Below, one piece after another: positions 24,539-36,600 of a stretch of DNA of 64,000 nucleotides; the first letter of the stretch is position 1; every line of letters starts with the position of its first letter. The position numbers were made by a program, and so were the translations under genes. Under the pieces are notes generated by a model. The model had not been told where the DNA came from and ran no database searches. It saw only the letters and a program-made list of their open reading frames with translations. The DNA comes from Palsa-506 sp963836355 (lineage in GTDB: Bacteria > Actinomycetota > Actinomycetes > Streptosporangiales > Streptosporangiaceae). The DNA lies in contig CAWIJO010000018.1 of the NCBI GenBank assembly GCA_963836355.1, positions 248,001 to 312,000 of the forward strand, read 5' to 3'.

Positions 24539-26464
24539 GTGTCGGATGAGCGCCCGCCGCCGGTGACTGAGGTCTTTTCCGGGCGGACGGCGTGGGCGCG
24601 GAATCTGCAGACGCCGCTGCGGACGTTCCTGCGCACCGAGACCGGCAGCGCCGTGGTGCTGCTGGCGGCGGCGGTGGCCGCGCTGGCCTGGGTGAACATC
24701 GACGAGTCCTCCTACGAGAGCGTGTGGCATGCGGTGCTGTCGGTGCGGCTCGGCGGGGCCGGGGTTACCCAGGATCTGCGCGGCTGGGTGAACAGCGGGC
24801 TGATGACGTTCTTCTTTTTCATCTTCGGCCTGGAGGCCCGCCGGGAGTTCGACATGGGCGAGCTGCGGGAGCGGCGGCGGCTGGCGCTGCCGGTCGCGGC
24901 CGGGTTGGGCGGGCTGGTGGTACCGGTCGCCATCTACCTGGCCGTGAACGCCGGCCGTCCTGCGGCGCACGGCTGGGGCACGGCGATGTCGACCGATACG
25001 GCGTTCGCGCTGGGGATGCTGGCCCTGACCGGGCCGCGGTTCCCCGGCCGGGTACGCGCGTTCCTGCTGTCGGTAGCAGTGGTGGATGACCTGGTCTCGC
25101 TGGTCGTCATCGGCGCCGTCTACAGCCGGGCCATCGCGGTGGTCCCGCTCGCTGCCGCGGCCGGGATTTTCGCGCTGGTCATCGCCTTGCGGCGGGCCGG
25201 GATCCGGACCGGGATCCTCTACGCCCTGCTGGGGATCGCGGCCTGGGTCGCGGTGCTGAAGTCCGGGGTCGACCCGGTGGTCGTCGGGCTGCTGATGGGG
25301 CTGGCGACGTACGCCTCCCCGGCCGCGCGGACCGACCTGGAGCGGGCAAGCGACCTGTTCCGCAGCTTCCGCGAGCAGCCGACCCCGGAACTGGCCCGCT
25401 CCGCCAGCATCGGGCTCACCTCGGCGATCTCGCCGAACGAGCGGCTGCAGCAGCTCTACCATCCCTGGACCAGCTACGTCATCGTGCCGCTGTTCGCGCT
25501 CGCCAATGCCGGGATCATTATCAACGCTGGTTTCCTGGCCCGTGCCTACGCCTCGCCGGTCACCCTGGGCATCCTGCTGGGGTACGTGGCCGGAAAGCCG
25601 GCCGGCATCACCGGCGCGTCCTGGCTGCTGACCCGCCTCAGCCGCGGCCGCCTGGGCCCGCCGGTCGGCTGGGCCGCGGTCGCCGGCACCGGCACCATCG
25701 CCGGGATCGGCTTCACCGTCTCCATCTTGATCGCGACCCTGGCCTTCACCGGCGCGCAGCTGCAAGAAGCCAAGCTCGGCGTGCTATCCGCCGCGCTCGC
25801 CGCCTCGCTGATCACCTGGCTGCTCTTCCGCGCCACCGCGAAGCTCCCGGCCAGGCTGCAGTTCCGCGCCCTGCTCGGCACCGCCGAGGCCATCACCGAC
25901 CTCGGCGCGCCGGTCGACCCCGGCCGCGACCACATCCGCGGGCCCGCCCGCGCGCCGGTCACCATCGTCGAATACGGCGACTTCGAATGCCCCTACTGCG
26001 GCCAGGCCGAGCCGGCCGTCAGGGAACTGCTGGCCGGCCACGGCGACGTCCGCTACGTCTGGCGCCACCTCCCCCTCAACGACGTCCACCCGCACGCCCA
26101 GCTCGCCGCCGAAGCCGCCGAAGCCGCCGCCGACCAGGGCAGATTCTGGGAAATGCACGACCTGCTGCTGCACCACCAGGACCACCTCCTGACCAGCGAC
26201 CTGGCCCGCTACGCAGCCGACACCGGCCTCGACGGCCCGCGCTTCCGCGGCTACCTCGCCAGCCGCGCCGGCGCCGCCAGGATCGCCGAAGACGTCGACT
26301 CCGCCGACCTCAGCGGCGTCTCCGGCACCCCCACCTTCTTCATCAACGGCCGCCGGCACCAGGGCGCCTACGACATCACCGCGCTCACCACCGCCGTAAA
26401 AGCCGCCAAGGCCCGCACCCTGAACCGCAAGCCACCGCCAGCCACCACCCCGACCCGGCCCTAG
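24539..26464 (+). CDS. nhaA: NhaA Na+/H+ antiporter fused to a DsbA-like thioredoxin domain
   Basis: A 641-aa fusion. Residues about 20-420 are the NhaA sodium/proton antiporter, with some 11-12 membrane segments and family motifs such as VNSGLMTFFFFIFGLEARRE, MSTDTAFALGML, VAVVDDLVSLVVIG (the paired Asp of the ion site) and GTIAGIGFTVSILIA. Residues about 445-635 are a DsbA/thioredoxin_4 domain with the active-site motif CPYC near residue 483 and the cis-Pro loop SGVSGTPTFFING. This fusion is known in actinobacteria; its thiol role is not established. The GTG at 24539 follows GGGAGAG by 3-5 bases; earlier in-frame codons are low complexity. It ends 41 bases before a convergent pseudogene. 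Confidence 0.92.
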   Translation: MSDERPPPVTEVFSGRTAWARNLQTPLRTFLRTETGSAVVLLAAAVAALAWVNIDESSYESVWHAVLSVRLGGAGVTQDLRGWVNSGLMTFFFFIFGLEARREFDMGELRERRRLALPVAAGLGGLVVPVAIYLAVNAGRPAAHGWGTAMSTDTAFALGMLALTGPRFPGRVRAFLLSVAVVDDLVSLVVIGAVYSRAIAVVPLAAAAGIFALVIALRRAGIRTGILYALLGIAAWVAVLKSGVDPVVVGLLMGLATYASPAARTDLERASDLFRSFREQPTPELARSASIGLTSAISPNERLQQLYHPWTSYVIVPLFALANAGIIINAGFLARAYASPVTLGILLGYVAGKPAGITGASWLLTRLSRGRLGPPVGWAAVAGTGTIAGIGFTVSILIATLAFTGAQLQEAKLGVLSAALAASLITWLLFRATAKLPARLQFRALLGTAEAITDLGAPVDPGRDHIRGPARAPVTIVEYGDFECPYCGQAEPAVRELLAGHGDVRYVWRHLPLNDVHPHAQLAAEAAEAAADQGRFWEMHDLLLHHQDHLLTSDLARYAADTGLDGPRFRGYLASRAGAARIAEDVDSADLSGVSGTPTFFINGRRHQGAYDITALTTAVKAAKARTLNRKPPPATTPTRP

Positions 26465-26505
26465 CCGGGCGGGGCCGCCGCAGGCCTGCAAGCCGGGCTT
26501 GATCA

Positions 26506-27556
26506 TTAGCCGGTGCGGGCCGGCCGGCTCATCCCGCCGCTGGTGAACGGGCTGGTGCTGCTGGTGCACGAGATGGTCTGCCCACTGGGCGCGTCGCACA
26601 CCCAGTCCGAGCCATAGGCGCTGACCGGCAGCACGCCGGGCGGCAGCCTCTCGGTGATCGTCACCGGCTGGTCCTCGGTGGCTCTGGAGGAGCTGCCGGT
26701 GACCGTGTAGGTGACCGGGCTGCCCGCGGGCAGGCTGGACTGGGTGTAGCTGGTCTGCGCGACCGACAGCACCGGCACCGCGTTGAAGCTGGTCACCACG
26801 ACGTTGTCGGCTTCGTGGAAGTCGGTCACCGAACCCGTCGAGCCCACCCAGCCGAACGCGAGCTGCTTGGGGATCCCGCTGGCGTTGACCCAGCTCGAAG
26901 GGTAGAGCCCGGACGGCACCACCGGCAGCGCGCCGACCAGGCTCCGGGACGTGCCGCCGACCGGGGTGAACGTGACGTCCTAGTCACCGGCCGGCACCAC
27001 AAGCCCGGAGTCAGTGGTCACCGACGAGCCCGTCGGGTTGAAGACCACGCTGCGCTGCTCTGCAGCGCGCAGTACCGGCGGCCAGCACGAACGCCAGCCC
27101 GTCCGCGCCATTACCGCCGTACTGGTAGGAGTTGAACGTCACGTCCAGGCCCCGCGACGTGGGCACGCTGGTACCGGCGAACACCCCGCCTACCTGGGAT
27201 GTCGAAGAATTAGTGAAGCGGAGTGTGCCGGATCCCTGCGCGTCGGTCGAGTTGCTGCAGCTGGCCAGCGGGTTCTTGGCGGCGTTGCCAGCGGCAGACA
27301 GGCAGGCGGTGTTTGTCCCAGTCGGCGCAGCAGGAAGCGATACCGATCCCGCCGGACCATCCACGGTGTTGTCATGGAATGGCTGGTTGAACAGTACCGT
27401 CCCGGCAGCTAAGGCACTCGGCGCGGATACCGCCGTCGCGACCCCGGCCCCGCTGATCACCAGCATGATCGCCACGGCACGCGACACTATCCGCCGGGCC
27501 GGCCCGGCGAAAGCCATGCCTCTCCCGCTGACTAGCACCATTTCCCCCGTTATCAC
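26506..27556 (-). pseudogene. Decayed L-type lectin/DUF11 secreted protein gene
   Basis: The start (27556) gives a signal peptide (AVAIMLVISGAGVATAVSAP ... ALAA) and the first half of a legume-lectin-like domain (GLDVTFNSYQYGGNGADGLAFVLAAG). There the frame jumps, near 27065. The continuation in another frame (VVFNPTGSSVTTDSGLVVPAGD) then meets an in-frame TAG at 26980-26982, where a Tyr codon is expected. After it comes the family's C-terminal lectin segment (PKQLAFGWVGSTGSVTDFHE) and one DUF11 repeat that loses homology at GGMSRPARTG. The middle of the lectin domain also seems to be missing. Three separate lesions argue for genuine decay rather than a single sequencing error. The neighbouring giant DUF11 gene has the same orientation. 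Confidence 0.82.
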
Positions 27557-27613
27557 GATCGGTTACAACTCGGATAAATCGAATGGCAATAGCGGCGGCG
27601 TGCGCTTCGGGTT

Positions 27614-30600
27614 TTATGGGGTCGCGGTGGCGATGTAGTCGAGCGTGCCCTGGTAGCTGCCGCTGAGCACGTCGGGCACGCTTATCTGGTAGTCGTTGCT
27701 GATCAGGTCGCCATCGGGGTCCGATGGGCCGCTCTGGTCGTGGACGAGCACCGGGACGGCGAGGGACTGGAAGATGGCCTGGCCGGTTTCCCGTACGTTG
27801 AGGTCACCGAACGGGATGGTGTCGCCGCTGCCGGACAAGGTGAGGTCCGGGGAAGCCGGCTCGACCGTCACCTGGTATCCGGCGGGGCTGTTGGTGGTGA
27901 CCAGCATCGTTACCACCCCGTCCTGCTCAGCGACCGCGCCCGGCGTCCCGGCGAGGGTGAAGCTGCTGGTCAGGTTGTTCAGGGCGATGCTCTGCGGAAG
28001 CACTGTCACGTCGGCTGTGCAGGCCGGGTCGGTGGAGCTTGACCCGCAGTTGCTGCCCTGCGCTGCCGTGCTGACCGTATTGACAAGCGTCGTGCCGCTG
28101 CCGTCCTCGCTGTTGGTGGTGACCGAGTAAGTGACCACGGCCGTCGCGCTGACCGGCAGGTCGCCGGTCCAGGTGATGACTCCGCCGGAGAAGGCCACCG
28201 TGCCGATGGTGGCGGCGGCGTCGGCGTTGTAAGCGGCGCTGTTGAGCACGCCGGACAGCGGGTCACTGATCGTGGCAGCCGCATATGGTACCTGCCCGGT
28301 GTTGTCGATCACGATCGTGTAGCTGACGCCCTCCCCGGCGACTACCTGGCTGGTGCTGGCGGTCTTGGTGATGGTGAGCGCTGGGGTAAGTACCGTCACC
28401 GCGGCGGTGCACGCGCTGCCGGGCCCGGCCGGCGGGCAGGTGCTTCCCGCGTCAGCGGAGGTGACCGTGTTCGTAAGCGTCTTGTCGCCGGAATCGGGGA
28501 TGGCGACCGTCACGGTGTAGGTGATGGTGGCGGATGCGCCGACGGCGAGATCCCCGGTCCAGGTCAGGGCGGGGCTGGCGAAAGTGACCGTGCCGGTGGT
28601 TGCGGTGGCGTCGGAGTTGTACGCGGCGTCATCAAGGACACCGGTCAGCGGATCGGTGATCTGGGCGCCGGTGTAGGGGGTCTGTCCGGTGTCGGCGACG
28701 GTGATGGTGTAGCCGACGACCCCGCCGGGAACGGCGTTCGTGGAATCGGCCGTCTTGGTGATGGTCAGCGCGGGGATGAGGTCGTTGACCGTGGCCGTGC
28801 AGGCCGGGTCGGTTCCCCCGGCCGGGCAGTTGCTCCCGGCTGCCGCGGAGGTGACGGTGTTGACCAGTACCTGATCGCCAGTATCGGGGTTGCTGACGGT
28901 GACGGAGTAGGAGACGACTGCCGACCCCCCGACCGGCAGGTCGCCGGTCCACGCTAGGTCCGGGCTGGTATAGGCGATGGCCCCGATGGTGGCGGAGGCG
29001 TCGGAGTTGTAAGCAGCGTCATTGAGCACGCCGGTCAGGTCGTCGGTGACGGTGGTGCCGGCGTAGGGCGTCTGGCCGGTGTTGGCGATGGTGATCGTGT
29101 AATTCACGATGGACCCGGGCGTGGTGGTGCTGACGTCCGCGGTCTTGGTAATGGTCAGCGCAGGAGTCAGCACGGTCACCGTATTGGCACATCGGGGATC
29201 GGAGCCGCCCGATGGGCAGTTGCTGCCTGGTGTGGCAGAGTCTGCGATCTCGGTGAGGATCTTGTCGCCGGTGTCGGGGTCGTTGACGGTGACGGTGCCG
29301 GTAAAGGTGACGGCTGCCCCGGGAGCGAGGTCACCGGTCCAGATCGCGTTCTGGCTGGCGGTATCCAGAATCAGGCTGCCAGCGGTGGCAGTGGCATCGC
29401 CATTGTAGGTGGCGTCATCGGACACGGCGGCGAAGTGGGCGGTGAAAGTGGCGTTGCTGATCGGGACCTGGCCGGTGTTGGTGGCCACGATGGTGTAGCG
29501 GACGATCCCGCCCGGGACGGTGCTAGCCGCGTCGGCGGTGTTGACGATCGTGAACTCGGTGATGCTGACGGTGGCGGTGCAGGCGGGGTCGGCGGATCCG
29601 GTGGCGCAGTTGCTGCCGGGGGTGGCGGAGGTGACGGTGTTGTTCAGCACGTGGCTGCCGGCGTCGGGGCTGGCGACGGTGACGGAGTAGGTGATCGTCG
29701 CTGCCGCGCCGACGGCGAGGTCCCCGGTCCAGGTCAGCACCGGGCTGGCGAACGACACCGTCCCGGCCGTCGCGGAACCGTCGCCGTTATAGGCGGCGTC
29801 ATCGAGCACTCCGGTCAGCGGGTCGCTGAACGTGGCACCGGTATAACTGGTCTGCCCGGTGTTGGTCACCGTCACCGCGTAATGCACCACCTGGCCCGGC
29901 GTGGCGGTGGAGACATCCGCGGTCTTGACGATGCCCAGCGCGGGGGTGAGCACCGGAACCGTGACCCGGCACGCCGCATCGGTAGCACCCGGCGGGCAGG
30001 TGCTGCCCGTATCGGCGGAACTCACGCTGTTGATGACCAGTTTGTCGCCGGTATCGGGATTGTTCACCGTCACGGTGTAGGTGATCGTCGCGGCATCGCC
30101 GGGGGCCAGGTCCCCGGTCCAGGTCAGCACCTGGCCGGCGAACGACACCGACCCGGCCGTGGCCGTCGCGTCGCCGTCATAGGCCGCGTCATCAGCCATC
30201 TGCGCGAACGAGTCATTAACGGCCGCGCCCGCGTACGCCGTCTGCCCGGTGTTCGTCACGGTGACCGTGTAACCGATCGTGCCGCCCGGCACCGCCGCGG
30301 TCGTGTCAGCGGTCTTGACGATCGCCAGCCCCGGGGTCAGCACATCGGTGACCGGGGTGCAGGCCGGGTCGGTGCTCCCGGCCGGGCAGTTATTACCCAG
30401 CGCCGCCGACACCGCGGTCGCGGTCAGCACCTGATCCCCGGTATCGGGATTATCCACCGTCACCGACGACGACACCGTCACCGTCCCGCCGACCGGGATG
30501 TCCCCGGTCCACACCGCCCCGGTCGGCCCCACCGACAGCGTGCCCGAACTGGCCGTCTCATCACCATTCGAAGTGGCATCATCAGCGATCCCGCTGGCAT

Positions 30601-33600
30601 CGGTGGCCACGCTGATCCCGAAATACGGCGTCTGGCCAGTATTCGTCAGCGTCGCGACATAACCCACCGTCCCGCCCGGCGTCACCGTACTCACGCTCGC
30701 CGTGAAATCAATCGCCAGCCCGGCCACCGTCACCGTCGCCGTGCAGGCGGGGTCGGCGGATCCGGTGGCGCAGTTGCTGCCGGGGGTGGCGGAGGTGACG
30801 GTGTTGTTCAGCACGTGGCTGCCGGCGTCGGGGCTGGCGACGGTGACGGAGTAGGTGATCGTCGCTGCCGCGCCGACGGCGAGGTCCCCGGTCCAGGTCA
30901 GCACCGGGCTGGCGAACGACACCGTCCCGGCCGTCGCGGAACCGTCGCCGTTATAGGCGGCGTCATCGAGCACTCCGGTCAGCGGGTCGCTGAACGTGGC
31001 ACCGGTATAACTGGTCTGCCCGGTGTTGGTCACCGTCACCGCGTAATGCACCACCTGGCCCGGCGTGGCGGTGGAGACATCCGCGGTCTTGACGATGCCC
31101 AGCGCGGGGGTGAGCACCGGAACCGTGACCCGGCACGCCGCATCGGTAGCACCCGGCGGGCAGGTGCTGCCCGTATCGGCGGAACTCACGCTGTTGATGA
31201 CCAGTTTGTCGCCGGTATCGGGATTGTTCACCGTCACGGTGTAGGTGATCGTCGCGGCATCGCCGGGGGCCAGGTCCCCGGTCCAGGTCAGCACCTGGCC
31301 GGCGAACGACACCGACCCGGCCGTGGCCGTCGCGTCGCCGTCATAGGCCGCGTCATCAGCCATCTGCGCGAACGAGTCATTAACGGCCGCGCCCGCGTAC
31401 GCCGTCTGCCCGGTGTTCGTCACGGTGACCGTGTAACCGATCGTGCCGCCCGGCACCGCCGCGGTCGTGTCAGCGGTCTTGACGATCGCCAGCCCCGGGG
31501 TCAGCACATCGGTGACCGGGGTGCAGGCCGGGTCGGTGCTCCCGGCCGGGCAGTTATTACCCAGCGCCGCCGACACCGCGGTCGCGGTCAGCACCTGATC
31601 CCCGGTATCGGGATTATCCACCGTCACCGACGACGACACCGTCACCGTCCCGCCGACCGGGATGTCCCCGGTCCACACCGCCCCGGTCGGCCCCACCGAC
31701 AGCGTGCCCGAACTGGCCGTCTCATCACCATTCGAAGTGGCATCATCAGCGATCCCGCTGGCATCGGTGGCCACGCTGATCCCGAAATACGGCGTCTGGC
31801 CAGTATTCGTCAGCGTCGCGACATAACCCACCGTCCCGCCCGGCGTCACCGTACTCACGCTCGCCGTGAAATCAATCGCCAGCCCGGCCACCGTCACCGT
31901 CGCCGTGCACCGCGGATCCGTACTGTCGGACGGGCAGTCGCTGCCCGGCGATACGGAACTGATCGTGTTCGCCAGAATCTGGTTGCCGGCATCGGGGTTA
32001 TGCACGGTCACCGAATAGGTGACCGTGACCGATCCGCTCGCCGGGACATCCCCGGCCCAGGTGATATTCGGGCTGGTGAACAGCGCCGTCCCGCCGGTCG
32101 CGGACGCGTCATTGTTGTAAGCCGCGTCGTCCAGCACCCCGGACAGCGGGTCGGTGAACACCGCGCCCAGATACGGAGTCAGCCCGGAGTTGGCAACCGT
32201 GACCGTATAGTGCACCACTCCCCCGGCTGCGGCCGAGGCCACGTCCGCGGTCTTGGTGAACGTCAGCGTCGTGGCGTTCTCCACGTCCACCGCGACGCTG
32301 CAGTCGGGGTCGTCGGACCCGGCTGCGCAGTTGCTGCCCGGCGTCGCCGAGGTCACGGTGTTATCCAGCACCAGGTCGCCGGTTTCGGGGTTGTTGACGG
32401 TGACCGAGTAGGTGACCGTCGCGGCCGTGCCCGGCGCCAGATCCCCGGTCCAGGTCAGCTCCGGGCTGGTGAACGACACCGTGCCCGCGGAGGCGACAGC
32501 GTCATTGTTATAGGCGGCCTCATCCAGCAGCGCGGTCAGCGGGTCGGTGAAGCCCGCGCCGGTATAGGGGACCTGCCCGGTGTTGGTCACCGTCACCGTG
32601 TAATGCACGATGCCGCCCGGCGTCACCGTGGAGACGTCGGCGGTCTTGACGATCGTCAGGGCCGGGGTGAGCACCGGGACGGTGACCCGGCAGGCCGCCG
32701 TGGTGGCGCCCGGCGGGCAGGTGCTGCCGGTAGCCGTGGAGGTGACGGTGTTGATGACCTGCTTGTCGCCGGTATCGGGATTGTTTACCGTCACGGTGTA
32801 GCTGATCGTCGCGGCCGCGCCCGGCGCCAGGTCCCCGGTCCAGGTCAGCACCTGGCCGGCGAACGACAGCGACCCGCTGGACGCCGTGGCGTCGCCGTCA
32901 TAGGCCGCGTCATCAGCCATCTGCGCGAACGAGTCATTAACCGCCGCGCCCGCATACGGGGTCTGCCCGGTGTTCGTTACCGTGACCGTGTAGCCGATCA
33001 CCTGGCCCGGCACCGCAGCGGTGGTGTCAGCGGTCTTGACGATCGTCAGCGCCGGCGTCAGCACGGCAATGGTGGAGGTGCAGCGCGGGTCCGAGCCGCC
33101 GGACGGGCAGTTATTACCCGCCGCCGCCGAGATCAGCGTGGCGGTCAGGGTCTTGTTCCCCGGGTCGGGGTTCTTCACCGTCACCGTCCCGGTGATCGTG
33201 ACCGTCCCGCCGACCGGGATATTCCCGGTCCACGACACCCCGGTGGTGGTCACCGTCAAAGTGCCCGACGTAGCGGTCTGGTCGCCGTTCGGCACCGCAT
33301 CATCGAACACGTCGGTGGCATCGGTGGCGACCGTGATCCCGGTGTAAGGAACCTGGCCGGAGTTGGTGAAGGTCGCGGTGTAACGCACCACCCCGCCCGG
33401 CGTGCTGGACGCGACATCCGCCTGGTTGACGATCACCAGGTCAGCGACGCTGACGGTGGCGGTGCAGCCGGGGTCGGCGGAGCCGGACGCGCAGTTGCTG
33501 CCGGCCGTGGCGGAAGTGACGGTGTTCGCCAGCACATGGTTGCCGGCATCAGGGCTGGCGACCGTGACAGAGTAGGTGACCGTCGCCACCGCGCCCACCG

Positions 33601-36600
33601 CCAGGTCCCCGGTCCAGGTCAGCACCGGGCTGGCGAACGACACCGTGCCCGCCGACGCGGCGGCGTCGCCGTTATACGCCGCGTCGTCCAGCACCCCGGA
33701 CAGCGGATCAGTGAAACCCGCCCCGGTATACGGGGCCTGCCCGGTGTTGGTCACCGTCACCGTGTAATGCACGATGCCGCCCGGCGTCACCGTGGACACG
33801 TCCGCGGTCTTGACGATCGTCAGCGCCGGGGTGAGCACCGGGACGGTGACCCGGCAGGCCGCCGTGGTGGCCCCCGGCGGGCAGGTGCTGCCGGTAGCCG
33901 TGGAGGTGACGGTGTTGATGACCAGCTTGTCCCCGGCATCCGGGTCATTCACCGTCACGGTATAGCTGATCGTCGCGGCCGCGCCGACGGCGAGGCTCCC
34001 GGTCCAGGTCAGCACCTGGCCGGCGAACGACAGCGACCCGGCGGTCGCCGTCGCGTCGCCGTCATAGGCCGCGTCATCAGCCATCTGCGCGAACGAGTCA
34101 TTAACCGCCGCGCCCGCATACGCCGTCTGCCCGGTGTTCGTTACCGTGACCGTGTAACCGATCACCTGGCCCGGCACCGCCGCCGTCGTGTCAGCGGCCT
34201 TCACGATCGTCAGCCCCGGCGTCAGCACGGTCACCGTCGCCGTGCACGCAGGGTCGCTGCTCCCGGACGGGCAGTTATTACCCGCCGCCGCCGAGACCAG
34301 CGTCGAGGCCAGCACCTGGTTCCCCGGATCGGGGTTTTTCACCGTCACCGTCCCGGTGACCGTGACCGTCCCGCCGACCGGGATATTCCCGGTCCACGAC
34401 ACCCCGGTGGTGGTCACCGTCAAAGTGCCCGACGTAGCGGTCTGGTCGCCGTCCGGCACCGCATCATCGAACACGTCGGTGGCATCGGTGGCGACCGTGA
34501 TCCCGGTGTAAGGAACCTGGCCGGAGTTGGTGAAGGTCGCGGTGTAACGCACCACCCCGCCCGGCGTGCTGGACGCGACATCCGCCTGGTTGACGATCAC
34601 CAGGTCAGCGACGCTGACGGTGGCGGTGCAGCCGGGGTCGGCGGAGCCGGACGCGCAGTTGCTGCCGGCCGTGGCGGAAGTGACGGTGTTCGCCAGCACA
34701 TGGTTGCCGGCATCAGGGCTGGCGACCGTGACAGAGTAGGTGATCGTCGCCACCGCGCCCACCGCCAGGTCCCCGGTCCAGGTCAGCACCGGGCTGGCGA
34801 ACGACACCGTGCCCGCCGACGCGGCGGCGTCGCCGTTATACGCCGCGTCATCCAGCACCCCGGACAGCGGATCAGTGAAACCCGCCCCCGTATACGCGGC
34901 CTGCCCGGTATTCGTCACCGTCACCGTGTAATGCACGATGCCGCCCGGCGTCACCGTGGACACGTCCGCGGTCTTGACAACATGCAGCGCCGGCACGAGA
35001 TCACGAACGGTGACTGTGCACCGGGCATCGGTGCCGCCGGATGGGCAGTTGCTGCCCGGGGTTGCCGAGATCAAGGTGTTGGCCAGGGTCTTGTCGCCGG
35101 CGTCCGGGTTGTTCACCGTGACCGAGTAAGTGATCGTCGCGACCGCGCCGACGGCAAGGTTCCCGGTCCAGCTGAGGGTCGGGCTGCTGAAGGTGACCGT
35201 GCCCGCGGTCGCGGCGGCGTTGCCGTTGTACGTGGCGTCATCGAGCACGCCGGTCAGCGGGTCGGTGAATGTCGCCCCGGTGTAGGCCGTCTGCCCGGTG
35301 TTGGTCACCGTGATCGTGTAATGCACCACCGAGCCCGGTGTGGTGGTAGACACGTCGGCCGACTTGACGATCGTCAGGGCCGGCGTCAGTACCGTCACCG
35401 TTGCCGTGCAGCGCGGGTCGGTGGTAGCCGACGGGCAGTTACTGCCCGCCGTGGTGGACGTCATCGTGCTGGTCAGCGTCTTGTTTCCGGTGTCGGGATT
35501 CTTCACGGTAACTGAGAAGGTAACGTTCGCCGCTGCGCCCGGCGCGAGGTTGCCGGTCCAGGTCAGGTTCGGGGAGACGAACGAGACTGCCCCGGCGGTC
35601 GCGGCGGCGTCGCCGTTGTAGGCGGCATCATCGAGCACGCCTGCCAGCGGATCGGTGACGGTGGCGCCGCTGAAGGACGTATGGCCGGTGTTGGTGATCG
35701 TGATCGTGTAGTGCACCGTCGAGCTCGGGGTCGTGCTGCTCACGTCCGCCGTGTTGGTGATGGTCAGGCCGGAGACGGTGACCGTCGCGGTGCAGCGCGG
35801 GTCGTTGCCGCCGGACGGGCAGTTACTGCCCGCCGTGGTGGATGTCACCGTATTGGTCATGCTGCCGTCGCCGGTGTCCGGGTTCTTGACAGTGATTGAG
35901 TAGGTGATGGTCGCGGTCGCGCCGGGCGCGAGGGTGCCTGTCCAGGTTAGGTTCGGGCTGCTGAAGGTGACGGTGCCGGTGGTCGCGCTCGCGTCGCCGT
36001 TATAGGTCGCGTCATCCAGCACGCCGGTCAGCGGATCGGTGAAGTCCGCGCTGCCGAAGGACGTCTTGCCGGAGTTGGTGATCGTGATCGTGTAGTGGAC
36101 GGCTCCGCCGGGAGCCACCGAGGAGGTATCAGCCGACTTGGAGATCGTGAGGCCGGACACCGTAACCGTGGCCGAGCACTGCGCGTCGGTGCTCCCGGCC
36201 GGGCAGTTGCTGCCCGTGGTAGTCGAGGTGACGGTGGTGCTCAGCAGGCCGTCGCCAGGATCGGGATTCTTGGCGGTGGCCGAGTAGGTGATGGTTGCGG
36301 CCGCCGCGGCCGCCAGGTTGCCGGTCCAGCTGAGATTCGGGCTGCTGAACGTGACTGTACCCGCCGTGGCTGCGGCGTCGCCGTTGTAGGTGGCGTCGTC
36401 AATGACGCCGCTCAGCGGTGCGGTCAGAGTGGCACCGGTATAGGCCACCGAGCCGGAGTTGGTCACGGTGATCGTGTAGTGCACCGTGCCGCCTGGTGCC
36501 ACCGATGCGGCGTCGGCGGTCAGGGCGATCGCCAGCGCAGCGCTACCGCATGGTTGCACTGTGGCGGCGAATGGATTCGGCAGCACCTGGCCGCCAGAGG

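Noticed and set aside
29435..35515. A 2026-codon open frame antisense to the giant DUF11 gene.
   Set aside because: It mirrors the repeat structure of the sense gene, is rich in Arg/Gly/His typical of antisense frames in GC-rich DNA, and has no domain. It is a shadow of biased codons in the repeats.
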